DNA from: Bacillus albus
GTDB lineage: Bacteria > Bacillota > Bacilli > Bacillales > Bacillaceae_G
DNA: 64,000 nucleotides
Direction of reading: 5' to 3'
NCBI RefSeq assembly: GCF_001884185.1
Contig: NZ_MAOE01000054.1
Location: 62,001-126,000, forward strand
Below the pieces are notes generated by a model. It ran no database searches and was not told the origin of the DNA. It was given only the letters and a program-made list of their open reading frames with translations. The position numbers and the translations under genes were made by a program. Position 1 is the stretch's first letter; every line of letters starts with the position of its first letter. Shown here one piece after another: positions 15,738-23,830 of this stretch.

Positions 15738-16370
15738 TTAAAAAATTACAGCGAATGCTCTTGCAAAAGCGCCATCGCTATCTTTAATTTTTAAAGGTGC
15801 CGCTGAGAAGAAGAAACGTTTCGTGTGAATGGCATCTAAGTTTGTTAAGTTTTCGATTAAATAAATATTATTCCCAAGTAGTATGTGATGAATTGGTGAT
15901 GTTTCTGTCGTTACCTTATCAGGAGAAATAAAATCTAAACCGACAGATTTTACTCTCAATTGTACTAGTTCCTCGGCTAATTCTTCAGAAAGATAAAAAG
16001 CTTCTTTCTCATACGCCTCTGTATTCCATTTAGTAGATAGATTGGAATGGAAAATAACAATATCTCCTTCTTTTATATCAGCATTGTGCAGTACTTCTTT
16101 AGGTAGTTTTCGTTCTTGTACATGAGTTACATCGATAAGAACAGCTTCGCCTACAAATTGATCTAGAGGTAATTGATCAATAGTCGTTGCGCCTGAAATG
16201 AAATGAGCAGGAGCATCACAATGCGTGCCAACATGAACGACAGAATGAAAATCTGTAACTTGATAGCCTGTCTCTTCAACGCTTGTAATGGCTCCTAAAT
16301 TGATTTTTGGTGTTCCAGGGAATTGGGACATATTATTTTCAAATGTTTGTGATAGGTCAATTACTTTCAC
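15738..16370 (-). CDS. Cyclase-family (kynurenine-formamidase-like) metal-dependent hydrolase
   Basis: Soluble hydrolase of the cyclase/KynB fold, about 210 residues. The metal-binding signature HVGTHCDAPAHF lies near residue 45, and DFISPDK with ETSPIHHILL forms the second half of the active site. It is not next to kynA or kynU, so tryptophan catabolism is not supported by context. It sits behind a complete SAM-I riboswitch, which points to sulphur-amino-acid or SAM-related metabolism. An upstream TTG (16385) would place GGAGGT inside the coding region. GTG at 16370, 7 nt after that GGAGGT, is the likely start. Confidence 0.85.
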   Translation of the reverse strand: MKVIDLSQTFENNMSQFPGTPKINLGAITSVEETGYQVTDFHSVVHVGTHCDAPAHFISGATTIDQLPLDQFVGEAVLIDVTHVQERKLPKEVLHNADIKEGDIVIFHSNLSTKWNTEAYEKEAFYLSEELAEELVQLRVKSVGLDFISPDKVTTETSPIHHILLGNNIYLIENLTNLDAIHTKRFFFSAAPLKIKDSDGAFARAFAVIF

Positions 16371-16402
16371 TTTAAATACCTCCAATATAAGTTTTGAAAT
16401 AT

Positions 16403-16440
16403 AAAAAACTCACCTTTCATAATCAAGAAAGATGAGTTTT
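16403..16440 (-). terminator. Riboswitch terminator before the cyclase gene
   Basis: On the minus strand AAAACTCATCTTTC and GAAAGGTGAGTTTT pair around an 8-nt loop, with one G-U, and end in a T-run about 30 nt before the start codon. This is the expression platform of the SAM riboswitch. Confidence 0.85.
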
Positions 16441-16455
16441 GCACACAATAGTTAC

Positions 16456-16570
16456 GTTTTATCTTTCAAAATGCATTGCATTTTGCAGGAATTAGCACCT
16501 ATTCAGTTTATATAAACTGAGGTTGCTGGGCTTCAAAGGGCCGGTCCCTCTGCCTCTCTTGATAAAGACA
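16456..16570 (-). ncRNA. SAM-I riboswitch (S box)
   Basis: Reading the minus strand from 16570, the S-box landmarks occur in order: CTTTATCAAGAGAGGCAGAG, GGACCGGCCC, TTGAAGCCCAGCAACC, AGGTGCTAATTCCTGC and a closing GATAAA that pairs with TTTATC to form P1. A terminator follows. High SAM should switch the downstream cyclase gene off. Confidence 0.95.
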
Positions 16571-16604
16571 TATTTAATTGGTTCTGAATATTCATTGTAT
16601 TTAA

Positions 16605-16633
16605 ATTGTAATTCATTTCCTTTTTTCGTGCAA
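16605..16633 (-). promoter_or_regulatory. Promoter of the SAM riboswitch transcript
   Basis: On the minus strand TTGCAC (16633-16628), a 17-bp spacer and TACAAT (16610-16605) fit a sigma-A promoter. The predicted start lies about 30 nt before the S-box core. Confidence 0.6.
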
Positions 16634-16714
16634 TACAAAATAGGTATTCACCCAAATAAAGTTGCTCGCATATTGTAGCTTATGTAAATAGAATGCTGCG
16701 AAGGAGTGAGTGCA

Positions 16715-17824
16715 GTGACAGGGAATGTATTGAATTATTATGCAGGTGGAAATACAGCTAGAGGATTTCATAATTTATACGAAGAGAATTTAAAAGGACT
16801 AAACAGATTGTTTATTTTAAAGGGTGGACCTGGAACGGGAAAATCTTCTTTAATTAAGGCAATAGGTCGTGAATGGGTTGACAAGGGATATGATATTGAA
16901 TTTTTACACTGTTCTTCTGATAATAAATCGGTTGATGGTGTCATTATCCCGAAGTTAAAAGTAGGAATTGTTGATGGAACATCACCGCATGTTATTGAGC
17001 CGAAAATGCCAGGAGTTGTCGAGGAGTATATCAATTTAGGTGTTGCTTGGGATTCAGATAAATTAAGAGAGCAGAAGGTGGAAATTGAACGATTTGTCTC
17101 AGAAGCAAGCAAAGCGTTTCAAGCTGCTTACGCTCGTTTCCATGAGGCGCTAATTATACATGATGAGTGGGAGAAAATATATATTAGTAATATTGATTTT
17201 AATAAAGCAAATGAACTAACAGATCAGCTCATTCAGAAATTATTTACAGATAAAGTTGGGAAACAATCGCTTGTGAAACATCGCTTTTTAGGGGCAGCTA
17301 CACCGAAAGGTGCAGTTGATTTTGTTCCTAATTTAACAGAAGGATTATCACATCGTTATTTTATAAAAGGACGCCCTGGCTCTGGAAAATCAACAATGCT
17401 CAAAAAATTGGCTAAAGCAGCAGAAGAAAAAGGATTTGAAGTTGAAGTATATCATTGTGGATTTGATCCAAATAGTCTTGATATGGTGATCGTAAGAGAA
17501 TTAGGATTTGCAATTTTTGATAGCACTGCGCCACATGAGTATTTTCCGAGCCGCGAAGGTGATGAAATTATAGATATGTATGCCTTGATCGTGACACCAG
17601 GGACAGATGAAAAGTATGCGACAGAAATTCGTGATGTGTCGATTCAATATAAAGCAAAAATGAATGAAGCGATGTCTTTCTTAGCAAAGGCAAAATCAGT
17701 TCGTGATAAATTGGAACGAATTTATATTGCTGCTATGGATTTTTCAAAAGTAGACGCATATAAAGAGGAGATTCAAAAAGAGTTTGAACGAATTGCGGTT
17801 AGTGTAACAGAAAAGAACAAGTAA
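16715..17824 (+). CDS. Twin P-loop ATPase of unknown function
   Basis: About 369 residues with two Walker A motifs, GGPGTGKSS near residue 38 and GRPGSGKST near residue 220. Each is followed by similar sequence (EFLHCSSD and EVYHCGFD; IFDSTAPHE and IVDGTSPHV), so the protein is an internal tandem duplication. It belongs to a Firmicute family of unknown function (PRK06851-type); soluble, no membrane segment. The first GTG (16706) overlaps AAGGAG. GTG 16715 has an 8-nt spacing and is preferred. It diverges from the SAM-riboswitch transcript and looks monocistronic. Confidence 0.8.
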   Translation: MTGNVLNYYAGGNTARGFHNLYEENLKGLNRLFILKGGPGTGKSSLIKAIGREWVDKGYDIEFLHCSSDNKSVDGVIIPKLKVGIVDGTSPHVIEPKMPGVVEEYINLGVAWDSDKLREQKVEIERFVSEASKAFQAAYARFHEALIIHDEWEKIYISNIDFNKANELTDQLIQKLFTDKVGKQSLVKHRFLGAATPKGAVDFVPNLTEGLSHRYFIKGRPGSGKSTMLKKLAKAAEEKGFEVEVYHCGFDPNSLDMVIVRELGFAIFDSTAPHEYFPSREGDEIIDMYALIVTPGTDEKYATEIRDVSIQYKAKMNEAMSFLAKAKSVRDKLERIYIAAMDFSKVDAYKEEIQKEFERIAVSVTEKNK

Positions 17825-17842
17825 AAATAAGGTTTTTTGACA

Positions 17843-17874
17843 AGCTGTCGGGAATTTTCTGACAGCTATTTTAG
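17843..17874 (+). terminator. Terminator after the twin P-loop gene
   Basis: AGCTGTC and GACAGCT pair around an 11-nt loop, followed by ATTTTAG. Confidence 0.65.
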
Positions 17875-17944
17875 TATGTAGTAAACTTAGTAGTATATTT
17901 GTCGAATTTCCAAGGAAATAATCAAAAAATGGAGAGGGTATGAA

Positions 17945-18727
17945 ATGAGAGAAAAAATTAAGTTGGAGTTAGACAGAATTGAAAAAGAGAATGATGTGAA
18001 AATTTTATTTGCAGTAGAATCAGGGAGTCGTGCTTGGGGATTTCCATCAAAAGATAGTGATTATGATGTTAGATTCGTTTATATGCATCCAGTAGAATGG
18101 TATTTATCAATTCATGATAAACGAGATGTAATTGAATACCCGATTAGTGATGATTTAGATATAAGCGGATGGGATATTAAAAAGGCATTACAGCTATTCG
18201 CAAAGTCAAATCCAGCTTTACTCGAGTGGATTCGATCACCAATTTTTTATTCGAAAAGCTCTAATTTTCCAGAACAACTTCAACAAATGAGTGAAAAGGA
18301 TTTTGACCCAAAAGCAACGATATATCATTACTTACATATGGCATCAAAAAATTATCGGGAATTTTTGCAAGGTGAGAATGTAAAGTTAAAAAAGTACTTC
18401 TACGTATTACGTCCTATTTTAGCTTGTAAGTGGCTAGAGGAGAAAGAGACTTTACCACCTGTAGAATTCGATCGATTGATTACAGAATTATCATTAGAAC
18501 GTAGCGTATTAGATGAAATTGAACAATTGTTAATAAAGAAAAAGGCAGGTACTGAATTAGATGTTGGATTAAAAATTGAGGTGTTGAATCAATTTTTAGA
18601 AGAGCAAATTCATTACTATCAGCAATATGTAAAAGGAATTGAAAAGGGATCAGGAATTGATATTGAGAGTTTAAATACATTGTTTCAAGATATGTTGTTT
18701 GCAGTACATAAAACAGAGCACAAGTAA
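17945..18727 (+). CDS. Nucleotidyltransferase superfamily protein (YcgL/RlaP type)
   Basis: Protein of 260 residues with a polymerase-beta-like nucleotidyltransferase core. FAVESGSRAWGFPSKDSDYDVRF carries the helical GS motif and the metal-binding pair DxD (Asp-Tyr-Asp near residue 40). The family includes B. subtilis YcgL and phage RlaP proteins associated with RNA repair; no activity is established for this chromosomal type. It is monocistronic, with a clear ribosome-binding site (GGAGAGG) before ATG 17945. The quoted motif is split here as ESGSRAWG and DSDYDVR for reference. Confidence 0.8.
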   Translation: MREKIKLELDRIEKENDVKILFAVESGSRAWGFPSKDSDYDVRFVYMHPVEWYLSIHDKRDVIEYPISDDLDISGWDIKKALQLFAKSNPALLEWIRSPIFYSKSSNFPEQLQQMSEKDFDPKATIYHYLHMASKNYREFLQGENVKLKKYFYVLRPILACKWLEEKETLPPVEFDRLITELSLERSVLDEIEQLLIKKKAGTELDVGLKIEVLNQFLEEQIHYYQQYVKGIEKGSGIDIESLNTLFQDMLFAVHKTEHK

Positions 18728-18745
18728 GATTGTGCTCTGTTTTAT
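18714..18745. terminator. Bidirectional terminator between converging genes
   Basis: CAGAGCACAA and TTGTGCTCTG form a 10-bp stem with a 6-nt loop and a T-rich 3' side. It overlaps the nucleotidyltransferase stop and the end of the small minus-strand ORF. Confidence 0.8.
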
Positions 18746-18831
18746 TTTGTAGGAATAAAGAAAACAGATATAGCTGCAAGAAGACCGGCAAATGAGAATA
18801 AGTAAAAATTCCATGCTAAGTCGTATTGCAT
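18742..18831 (-). CDS. Putative 29-residue membrane peptide coupled to the DAO-Rieske gene
   Basis: The ATG at 18831 begins 3 nt after the TAG stop of the oxidoreductase gene and opens a 29-residue frame ending in TAA at 18742. The peptide starts MQYDLAWNFYLFSF, followed by AGLLAAISVFFIPTK, a single hydrophobic helix with a lysine end. It has no own Shine-Dalgarno, so translation would depend on termination-reinitiation. It ends inside the terminator of the operon, so it fills all of the remaining transcript. Seen in sequence only; expression unknown. Confidence 0.5.
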   Translation of the reverse strand: MQYDLAWNFYLFSFAGLLAAISVFFIPTK

Positions 18832-18834
18832 TGT

Positions 18835-20361
18835 CTACTCATTATCAACTCGTTTTAACGGTTGATCTGCTGGACCTTCAATAACATCTCCCTCAATTGA
18901 AAAGCGGGAACCGTGACAAGGACAATCCCAAGTACAATCACCATTATTCCACTCAACTTCGCAGCCGAGATGTGTACAAGTTGTATCGACAATATGTAAT
19001 TTTCCTTCTTTGTCTTTATAAGCACCTGCTCGTTTCCCGTTAACATGCACGACAGATCCTTCACCAACGTCGAGATCTTCTGGTTTACGTAGTGCAGTTT
19101 CAATCTTTCCTTCAATTAAATGTTTCGCAACATCAAGGTTTTGGGAGAGGAACGTTTTTATATCTGGATTTGCATGGAAGCGTGATGGTGCATATAGTTC
19201 TTTATATGGACTGTGTACTTTTAGAATGGAATCCTTCAGTAAATGAGCGGCAGCAGTTCCAGTTGTCATTCCCCATTTACGATATCCAGTTGCCACAAAT
19301 ATATTTGGATTGCTCTCGTTAATATGTCCGATATAAGGGAGCTTATCTAGCGTGATTAAATCTTGTGCTGACCATCTATAAGGAACTTCATCTATTCCAA
19401 ACGTTGCTTCCGCAAAAGAATAAAGTGCTTCGTAATGAAGCATCGTGTTTATTCCTTGTCCGGTTTTATGACTTTCTCCGCCAATTAAAATTAATTTTTC
19501 CCCATTGGTTGTTGTGTAGCGTAAGGAGCGTTTTGGATCATCGATACTTAAATACATGCCACCTGGATAATCTATTTTTGCTTTAATAGCAAGAGCATAA
19601 GAGCGTTCTGCGTACATTCGCGTAAAGAAAAAGCTATTCGCATCATAAAAAGGAAAATGTGAACAAGAGACAATATATTCACAAGTGATGCGATGGCCCT
19701 CCTTTGTAATGACTTGTGGATAATCACCCTTTTCTACATCAATAGCTGTAGTTTGTTCATAAACTTTTCCGCCCATCTCCACAAACTTTTCTAAAAGTGT
19801 TTTCAAATAAAGAAGGGGATGGAATTGTGCTTGATTTTTCATGACAAGTGCAGATTGTACGGGAATTGGAATCGATAGAGATTGAACGTAGTCACAAGGT
19901 ATATTTAATTTTTGATAGGCTTCATATTCTTTCGATAAATTTCTTAATCCATTATCAGTAGTTGTATATAAATATGAATCTTCATTTGAGAAATTACATT
20001 CGATATTATATGTTTGCACAGTTTCATTAATAAATTGCAGAGCATGATTATTTGCTTCATAGTAAAGCCGGGCTTTTTCCAAACCGAAATGATTTATTAA
20101 TTCATCATAAATTAGATCATGTTGAGCTGTTACCTTTGCTGTTGTATGCCCAGTTGTTCCGTTTAAAATAAGACCAGAATCAATTAAAACAACATCGATG
20201 CCTTCTTTCGCAAGTAAATAAGCAGTAGTAATACCTGTAATACCAGCACCGATAACAGCGACTTTCGTCTTTACATTTTCGGATAAAGGGGGAAAAGCAG
20301 GGATTTGAGTAGATTCAATCCAATAAGATAATGGGAATTGTGGAAATGTATCGCTTGTCAT
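18835..20361 (-). CDS. FAD-dependent oxidoreductase with C-terminal Rieske domain (YhfW-like)
   Basis: Two-domain protein of 508 residues. The N-terminal DAO-type FAD domain has GAGITGITTAYLLAKEG near residue 37. The C-terminal 90 residues are a Rieske [2Fe-2S] domain with cluster ligands in CTHLGC and CPCHGSRF, spaced as in the family. B. subtilis YhfW has the same architecture; its substrate is unknown. Probably cytoplasmic, since no signal peptide is present. A GGAGGTTTC precedes the ATG at 20361. A 29-residue hydrophobic ORF follows after 3 nt. Confidence 0.88.
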   Translation of the reverse strand: MTSDTFPQFPLSYWIESTQIPAFPPLSENVKTKVAVIGAGITGITTAYLLAKEGIDVVLIDSGLILNGTTGHTTAKVTAQHDLIYDELINHFGLEKARLYYEANNHALQFINETVQTYNIECNFSNEDSYLYTTTDNGLRNLSKEYEAYQKLNIPCDYVQSLSIPIPVQSALVMKNQAQFHPLLYLKTLLEKFVEMGGKVYEQTTAIDVEKGDYPQVITKEGHRITCEYIVSCSHFPFYDANSFFFTRMYAERSYALAIKAKIDYPGGMYLSIDDPKRSLRYTTTNGEKLILIGGESHKTGQGINTMLHYEALYSFAEATFGIDEVPYRWSAQDLITLDKLPYIGHINESNPNIFVATGYRKWGMTTGTAAAHLLKDSILKVHSPYKELYAPSRFHANPDIKTFLSQNLDVAKHLIEGKIETALRKPEDLDVGEGSVVHVNGKRAGAYKDKEGKLHIVDTTCTHLGCEVEWNNGDCTWDCPCHGSRFSIEGDVIEGPADQPLKRVDNE

Positions 20362-20685
20362 TATAGAAACCTCCCGATTTTAGAACAATTTTCCTTTTAA
20401 TATTTCCATAAAATATGAAATTCATGTGTGCTGTTTTAGAGAGAGCCTATTTTTATTAAAAGAAGGATGAAATTATTTTAATATAATTATTTGATGTTGT
20501 CGGTATGAAGAGATAGGCGTTGTGTAAAGCTAGATTCAGGTGAGTTTATTTGTTGTTTACACAGAGAATTCTTGAATAAGTTAGGGTCTATAGTATATTA
20601 GTGTATGTATATAGATAATGGATGAAACCTTATAAAATCTATGTTTTTTCTTTAGTGAAATAAAGTATAATTATAAAAATATAAC
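20362..20685. other. Long AT-rich gap, no gene seen
   Basis: No reading frame with a ribosome-binding site, RNA motif or repeat was found in this part of the 580-bp gap between the DAO-Rieske gene and the desaturase. Confidence 0.5.
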
Positions 20686-20691
20686 CAACTT

Positions 20692-20708
20692 TTATTACTA
20701 GGTCATAA
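20692..20708. promoter_or_regulatory. FapR-like operator at the desaturase promoter
   Basis: The reverse complement, TTATGACCTAGTAATAA, matches the Bacillus FapR box TTAGTACCTAGTCTTAA, as I recall it, at 13 of 17 positions including the central ACCTAGT. It is embedded in a 10-bp perfect inverted repeat (20686-20695 with 20705-20714) that directly abuts the -35 element. Confidence 0.55.
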
Positions 20709-20714
20709 AAGTTG

Positions 20715-20744
20715 TTGACAATATGGAAATTCTATTGATATGAT
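20715..20744 (+). promoter_or_regulatory. Sigma-A promoter of the desaturase gene
   Basis: TTGACA (20715-20720), an 18-bp spacer and TATGAT (20739-20744). It predicts a leader of about 190 nt before the desaturase start, with no terminator seen in it. Confidence 0.65.
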
Positions 20745-20942
20745 TCATCATGTGGAAAGGTTGATAGAGAGTAAAAAGAGAAATGTTTTTCATTGATAAT
20801 AAAAGCGAAAAATAAGTGACGATAGAGTGAGTATATTTTCCTTATACATAGATGCTTTTTAATCAGCTAGTAAAATCAATCTGGAAGCAAGAATTGATAT
20901 ATGTAAGTTGCGCAAGACGCGGCATAAGAAAGGGGCAAAAGG

Positions 20943-22028
20943 ATGAAGGAGCTTCATACGTTTGGGTGGTATGCAGCACGTGTATCACCACATTTGCCGA
21001 AAAAAGCATTTAAACCAGTTCCTACTCGTTTATTTGGTGGACTGGCTTATTTGCTTGTGGCATTGGCGGGATTAATATCGATTGGTGTATTTGAATTGAA
21101 TGTGTGGGCGAATCTAGGAATTGCGATTGTTCTTGGGTTATGTTTTGCTTCACTTGGGTTTTTAGGGCATGAAATTTTACATGGAACTGTTGTAAGAAAG
21201 GCATGGCTTCGAGATTTCTTAGGAGCAATTGCGTTTATGCCATTATCAACAGGACCTAAACTTTGGAGAAAGTGGCACAATGCAACGCATCACGTTCATA
21301 CACAACATGAAGAGAATGATCCAGATGCATGGCCTACACTTGAGAAGCTTAAAAAGAGTAAGTTTTTGAGCTGGGTATATCGCATGCCTCTTCATGTACG
21401 TTCATTCTTTAGTTTTCTGTCATTAACAATTCAATTTACATTGCATTCGACTCGAATGTTCTTTCATTTTATAAAAGAGTTTAAGTCATCCAATCAAAAA
21501 TCTGTATGGCTTCAACTTCTTTTGCCTTGGACTGTTTGGATTAGTTTATTGTTTATTATGGGGCCTGGAAAATGGTTATTTGCATATGTGATTCCGTTGT
21601 TAATTGCTAACTTTATTGTAATGGCATATATCGCAACAAATCACCGCTTAAATCCAATTGTTCCAGTAAATGATCCGTTAGCAAACTGTTTGTCAGTAAC
21701 AGTGCCGCGTTGGGTAGACGTTTTACATTTCAATTTCTCATATCATACAGAACACCATCTGTTCCCTGCTATGAGCTCTAAATACTATCCGTTAGTAAAA
21801 GAGAAAATTAAAGAAATGTGGCCGGAACGCTATCATGAGATGCCAATGACAAAAGCTTTGGCAGCACTATGGAATACACCGCGTGTGTATTATCAAGGAA
21901 GTGAATTAGTAGATCCGCATAGAGAACATTTCTATGGTTCTTTAGGAAATGGACTAGATCCTCATAATATTTCATATCGTGAGGAACATATAGAGGAAGA
22001 AGAGAGTATTAAAAAAATAAATCAGTAA
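20943..22028 (+). CDS. Membrane acyl-lipid fatty acid desaturase
   Basis: Integral membrane di-iron desaturase of 361 residues. The three histidine boxes are present: GHEILHG, HNATHH and YHTEHH. Four to six membrane segments surround them. It introduces a double bond into membrane phospholipid acyl chains. B. cereus has two such enzymes; this locus corresponds, as far as I recall, to DesB (delta-10), the other being a delta-5 enzyme, but regiospecificity is not visible in sequence. Transcription is monocistronic from a promoter flanked by a FapR-like operator, which would tie desaturation to malonyl-CoA status. AAAGGGGCAAAAGG precedes the ATG at 20943. Confidence 0.92.
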   Translation: MKELHTFGWYAARVSPHLPKKAFKPVPTRLFGGLAYLLVALAGLISIGVFELNVWANLGIAIVLGLCFASLGFLGHEILHGTVVRKAWLRDFLGAIAFMPLSTGPKLWRKWHNATHHVHTQHEENDPDAWPTLEKLKKSKFLSWVYRMPLHVRSFFSFLSLTIQFTLHSTRMFFHFIKEFKSSNQKSVWLQLLLPWTVWISLLFIMGPGKWLFAYVIPLLIANFIVMAYIATNHRLNPIVPVNDPLANCLSVTVPRWVDVLHFNFSYHTEHHLFPAMSSKYYPLVKEKIKEMWPERYHEMPMTKALAALWNTPRVYYQGSELVDPHREHFYGSLGNGLDPHNISYREEHIEEEESIKKINQ

Positions 22029-22047
22029 TAGATATATATTACAATGA

Positions 22048-22078
22048 AAAAGCAAGCTCCCTTAGAGCTTGCTTTTTG
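22048..22078. terminator. Bidirectional terminator after the desaturase
   Basis: AAAGCAAGCTC and GAGCTTGCTTTTT pair around a 5-nt loop, directly before the stop codon of the converging permease gene. Confidence 0.85.
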
Positions 22079-22771
22079 TTATAAAGAGACTTCTTTTTTG
22101 TTTGTTGTCTTGACCTGTACAGAGTTAGTTTCTTTTCGCTGTAGACGTTTTTCTAAAAGATTAACAAAGTAAGTAAATAGGAGAACGAGCACGAGATAAT
22201 ATAAACCAACGATTATGTATGTTTCTAATTGTTGGAAGTTACCTGCAGCAATAGATAAACCTGATCCCCATAATTCGGACATTCCTACGTAAGCAACAAG
22301 TGAAGAATCTTTTAATCCAATAATAAATTGATTTCCTAAAGGAGGAAGCGATTGGCGAAATGCTTGCGGTAATACGATACGGCGCATTGCTAAAGGGTAC
22401 GGCATACCTAGGGAGCGAGCAGCTTCCAATTGTCCACGGTCGATAGATTGGATGGATCCGCGGAAAATTTCAGTAATGTATGCACCGTTATGGATTGCTA
22501 AAGCAATTGCTCCTGCCCAAAAGGGAGTAAAAACGACAACGGATGTAATCCCAAAATAGAGAATGGCAATTTGAACAATTAAAGGTGTACCACGAATAAT
22601 GGCGATGTATACATGTGCAATACTATTTAAAACTTTATTGTTAGAGATGCGAAAAAAAGCGAATAGTAATCCAATTAGTGAACCGAGTAATAGGGATGTT
22701 AGTGTTAGTTGTAATGTGATAATAGTAGCCTTTAAGAGTGTGGGATAAGTAGACATAAAAATTTCAAACAT
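22079..22771 (-). CDS. Polar amino-acid ABC transporter permease
   Basis: His/Glu/Gln/Arg-type (HisM-like) permease with about five membrane helices, 230 residues. The EAA coupling loop reads ARSLGMPYPLAMRRIVLPQA. It is the last gene of an ATPase, binding protein, permease operon on the minus strand. A GTG at 22780 is overlapped by the GAGGTG ribosome-binding site, so the ATG at 22771 is the start. A hairpin repeat separates it from the binding-protein gene. Cystine or arginine are plausible substrates; sequence alone does not decide. Confidence 0.88.
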   Translation of the reverse strand: MFEIFMSTYPTLLKATIITLQLTLTSLLLGSLIGLLFAFFRISNNKVLNSIAHVYIAIIRGTPLIVQIAILYFGITSVVVFTPFWAGAIALAIHNGAYITEIFRGSIQSIDRGQLEAARSLGMPYPLAMRRIVLPQAFRQSLPPLGNQFIIGLKDSSLVAYVGMSELWGSGLSIAAGNFQQLETYIIVGLYYLVLVLLFTYFVNLLEKRLQRKETNSVQVKTTNKKEVSL

Positions 22772-22812
22772 ATGTGTCACCTCATATTGTATGGATTTTG
22801 GTAAGGAATGAA

Positions 22813-22887
22813 ATGCCCCACTGATTATTAGCTCGGACTACTTGGGAGTTTTACTGCCCAGAAATAGCGAGATAAAAAGTGGGGCAT
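22813..22887. repeat. 75-bp hairpin repeat (bcr-like) inside the amino-acid transporter operon
   Basis: ATGCCCCACT and AGTGGGGCAT are perfect terminal inverted repeats. Inside, CCACTGATTATTAG and TTTACTGCCCA recur in the larger element at 57814-57955, so both belong to one dispersed family. It lies between the binding protein and permease genes and would fold in the mRNA. Confidence 0.7.
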
Positions 22888-22914
22888 AATTTATGAAACA
22901 TTTGAATAGCTAAT

Positions 22915-23709
22915 TTACTTCGTTTTTTCCTCTTCACCAAGAATGTTACGTCCAAACCATTTTTTACTGATCTTTTCATACGTACCATCTTTAATAATTT
23001 CATCTAAAGCTTTATTTACTTTCTCAGCCATTTCTTTATCATCTTTACGAATAGCAATTCCCATTTCATCAAGGTTTAATGGTTTGCCAGCTTCTTTTAT
23101 ATTTGATTTACCTTCTTTGATCATACGTAAACCAACCATTTGATCTGTGATTACTGCGTCAATACGTCCAGGCTCTAGGTCCATAAGTGCAGTAATATCG
23201 CTATCATATTCTGTAATTTGATCTGTATGTTTTGCAACAAGGTCTTTAAAGGTACTAGCTTTTACAACACCAATTTTCTTACCTTTCAAATCTTCTGGAG
23301 AAGAGATAGCTGTATTCTTTTTAGCCACAAAAATTTGGGCGCCAGAACGATAATAAGGATTTGAGAAATTAACAGCTTTTAATCGTTCTTCTGTAATTGC
23401 CATACTGCCGAGTATTGCATCATACTTTTTCGCTTTGAGACCTTGGATTAGTGTTTCCCACGGATTTGTAATAGGAGTAGGTTTCATATTCATTTTTTTC
23501 GCAAGTGCCTCACCTATTTCTACATCAAAACCGGCAAGTTTTCCGTCGTTTTCTTTATAGTTAAAAGGTTTATATAAGCCACTCATCGCATAACGAAATT
23601 CTTTTTCCCCATTTGAAGAAGTAGTAGAGCTTTCCTTACTACAGGCTCCTAGTATGAAAGATGTACATAATGTAATACCCGCAACAATGGTTAATAGTTT
23701 TCTTTTCAT
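22915..23709 (-). CDS. Polar amino-acid ABC transporter substrate-binding lipoprotein
   Basis: Family 3 solute-binding protein of 264 residues with a lipoprotein signal; the lipobox ILGACS puts the lipidated cysteine near residue 23. The body has YKPFNYKENDGKLAGFDVEI near residue 48 and DAILGSMAITEERL, both standard for amino-acid binders. It is the middle gene of the operon, 121 nt after the ATPase gene; that gap contains a long-range inverted repeat (TCATACGG with CCGTATGA). Closeness to the arginine deiminase cluster makes arginine one candidate, cystine another. Confidence 0.88.
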   Translation of the reverse strand: MKRKLLTIVAGITLCTSFILGACSKESSTTSSNGEKEFRYAMSGLYKPFNYKENDGKLAGFDVEIGEALAKKMNMKPTPITNPWETLIQGLKAKKYDAILGSMAITEERLKAVNFSNPYYRSGAQIFVAKKNTAISSPEDLKGKKIGVVKASTFKDLVAKHTDQITEYDSDITALMDLEPGRIDAVITDQMVGLRMIKEGKSNIKEAGKPLNLDEMGIAIRKDDKEMAEKVNKALDEIIKDGTYEKISKKWFGRNILGEEEKTK

Positions 23710-23830
23710 AAAACCCCTCCTATATATTGATCATACGGATGGCTTTAAGTATGTTATTGAAATATTGTATTTAGATGATTAGTTGTGCACCGTATGAATG
23801 TATTTCTTTTCGTTTGAAACAGAAGTTACA

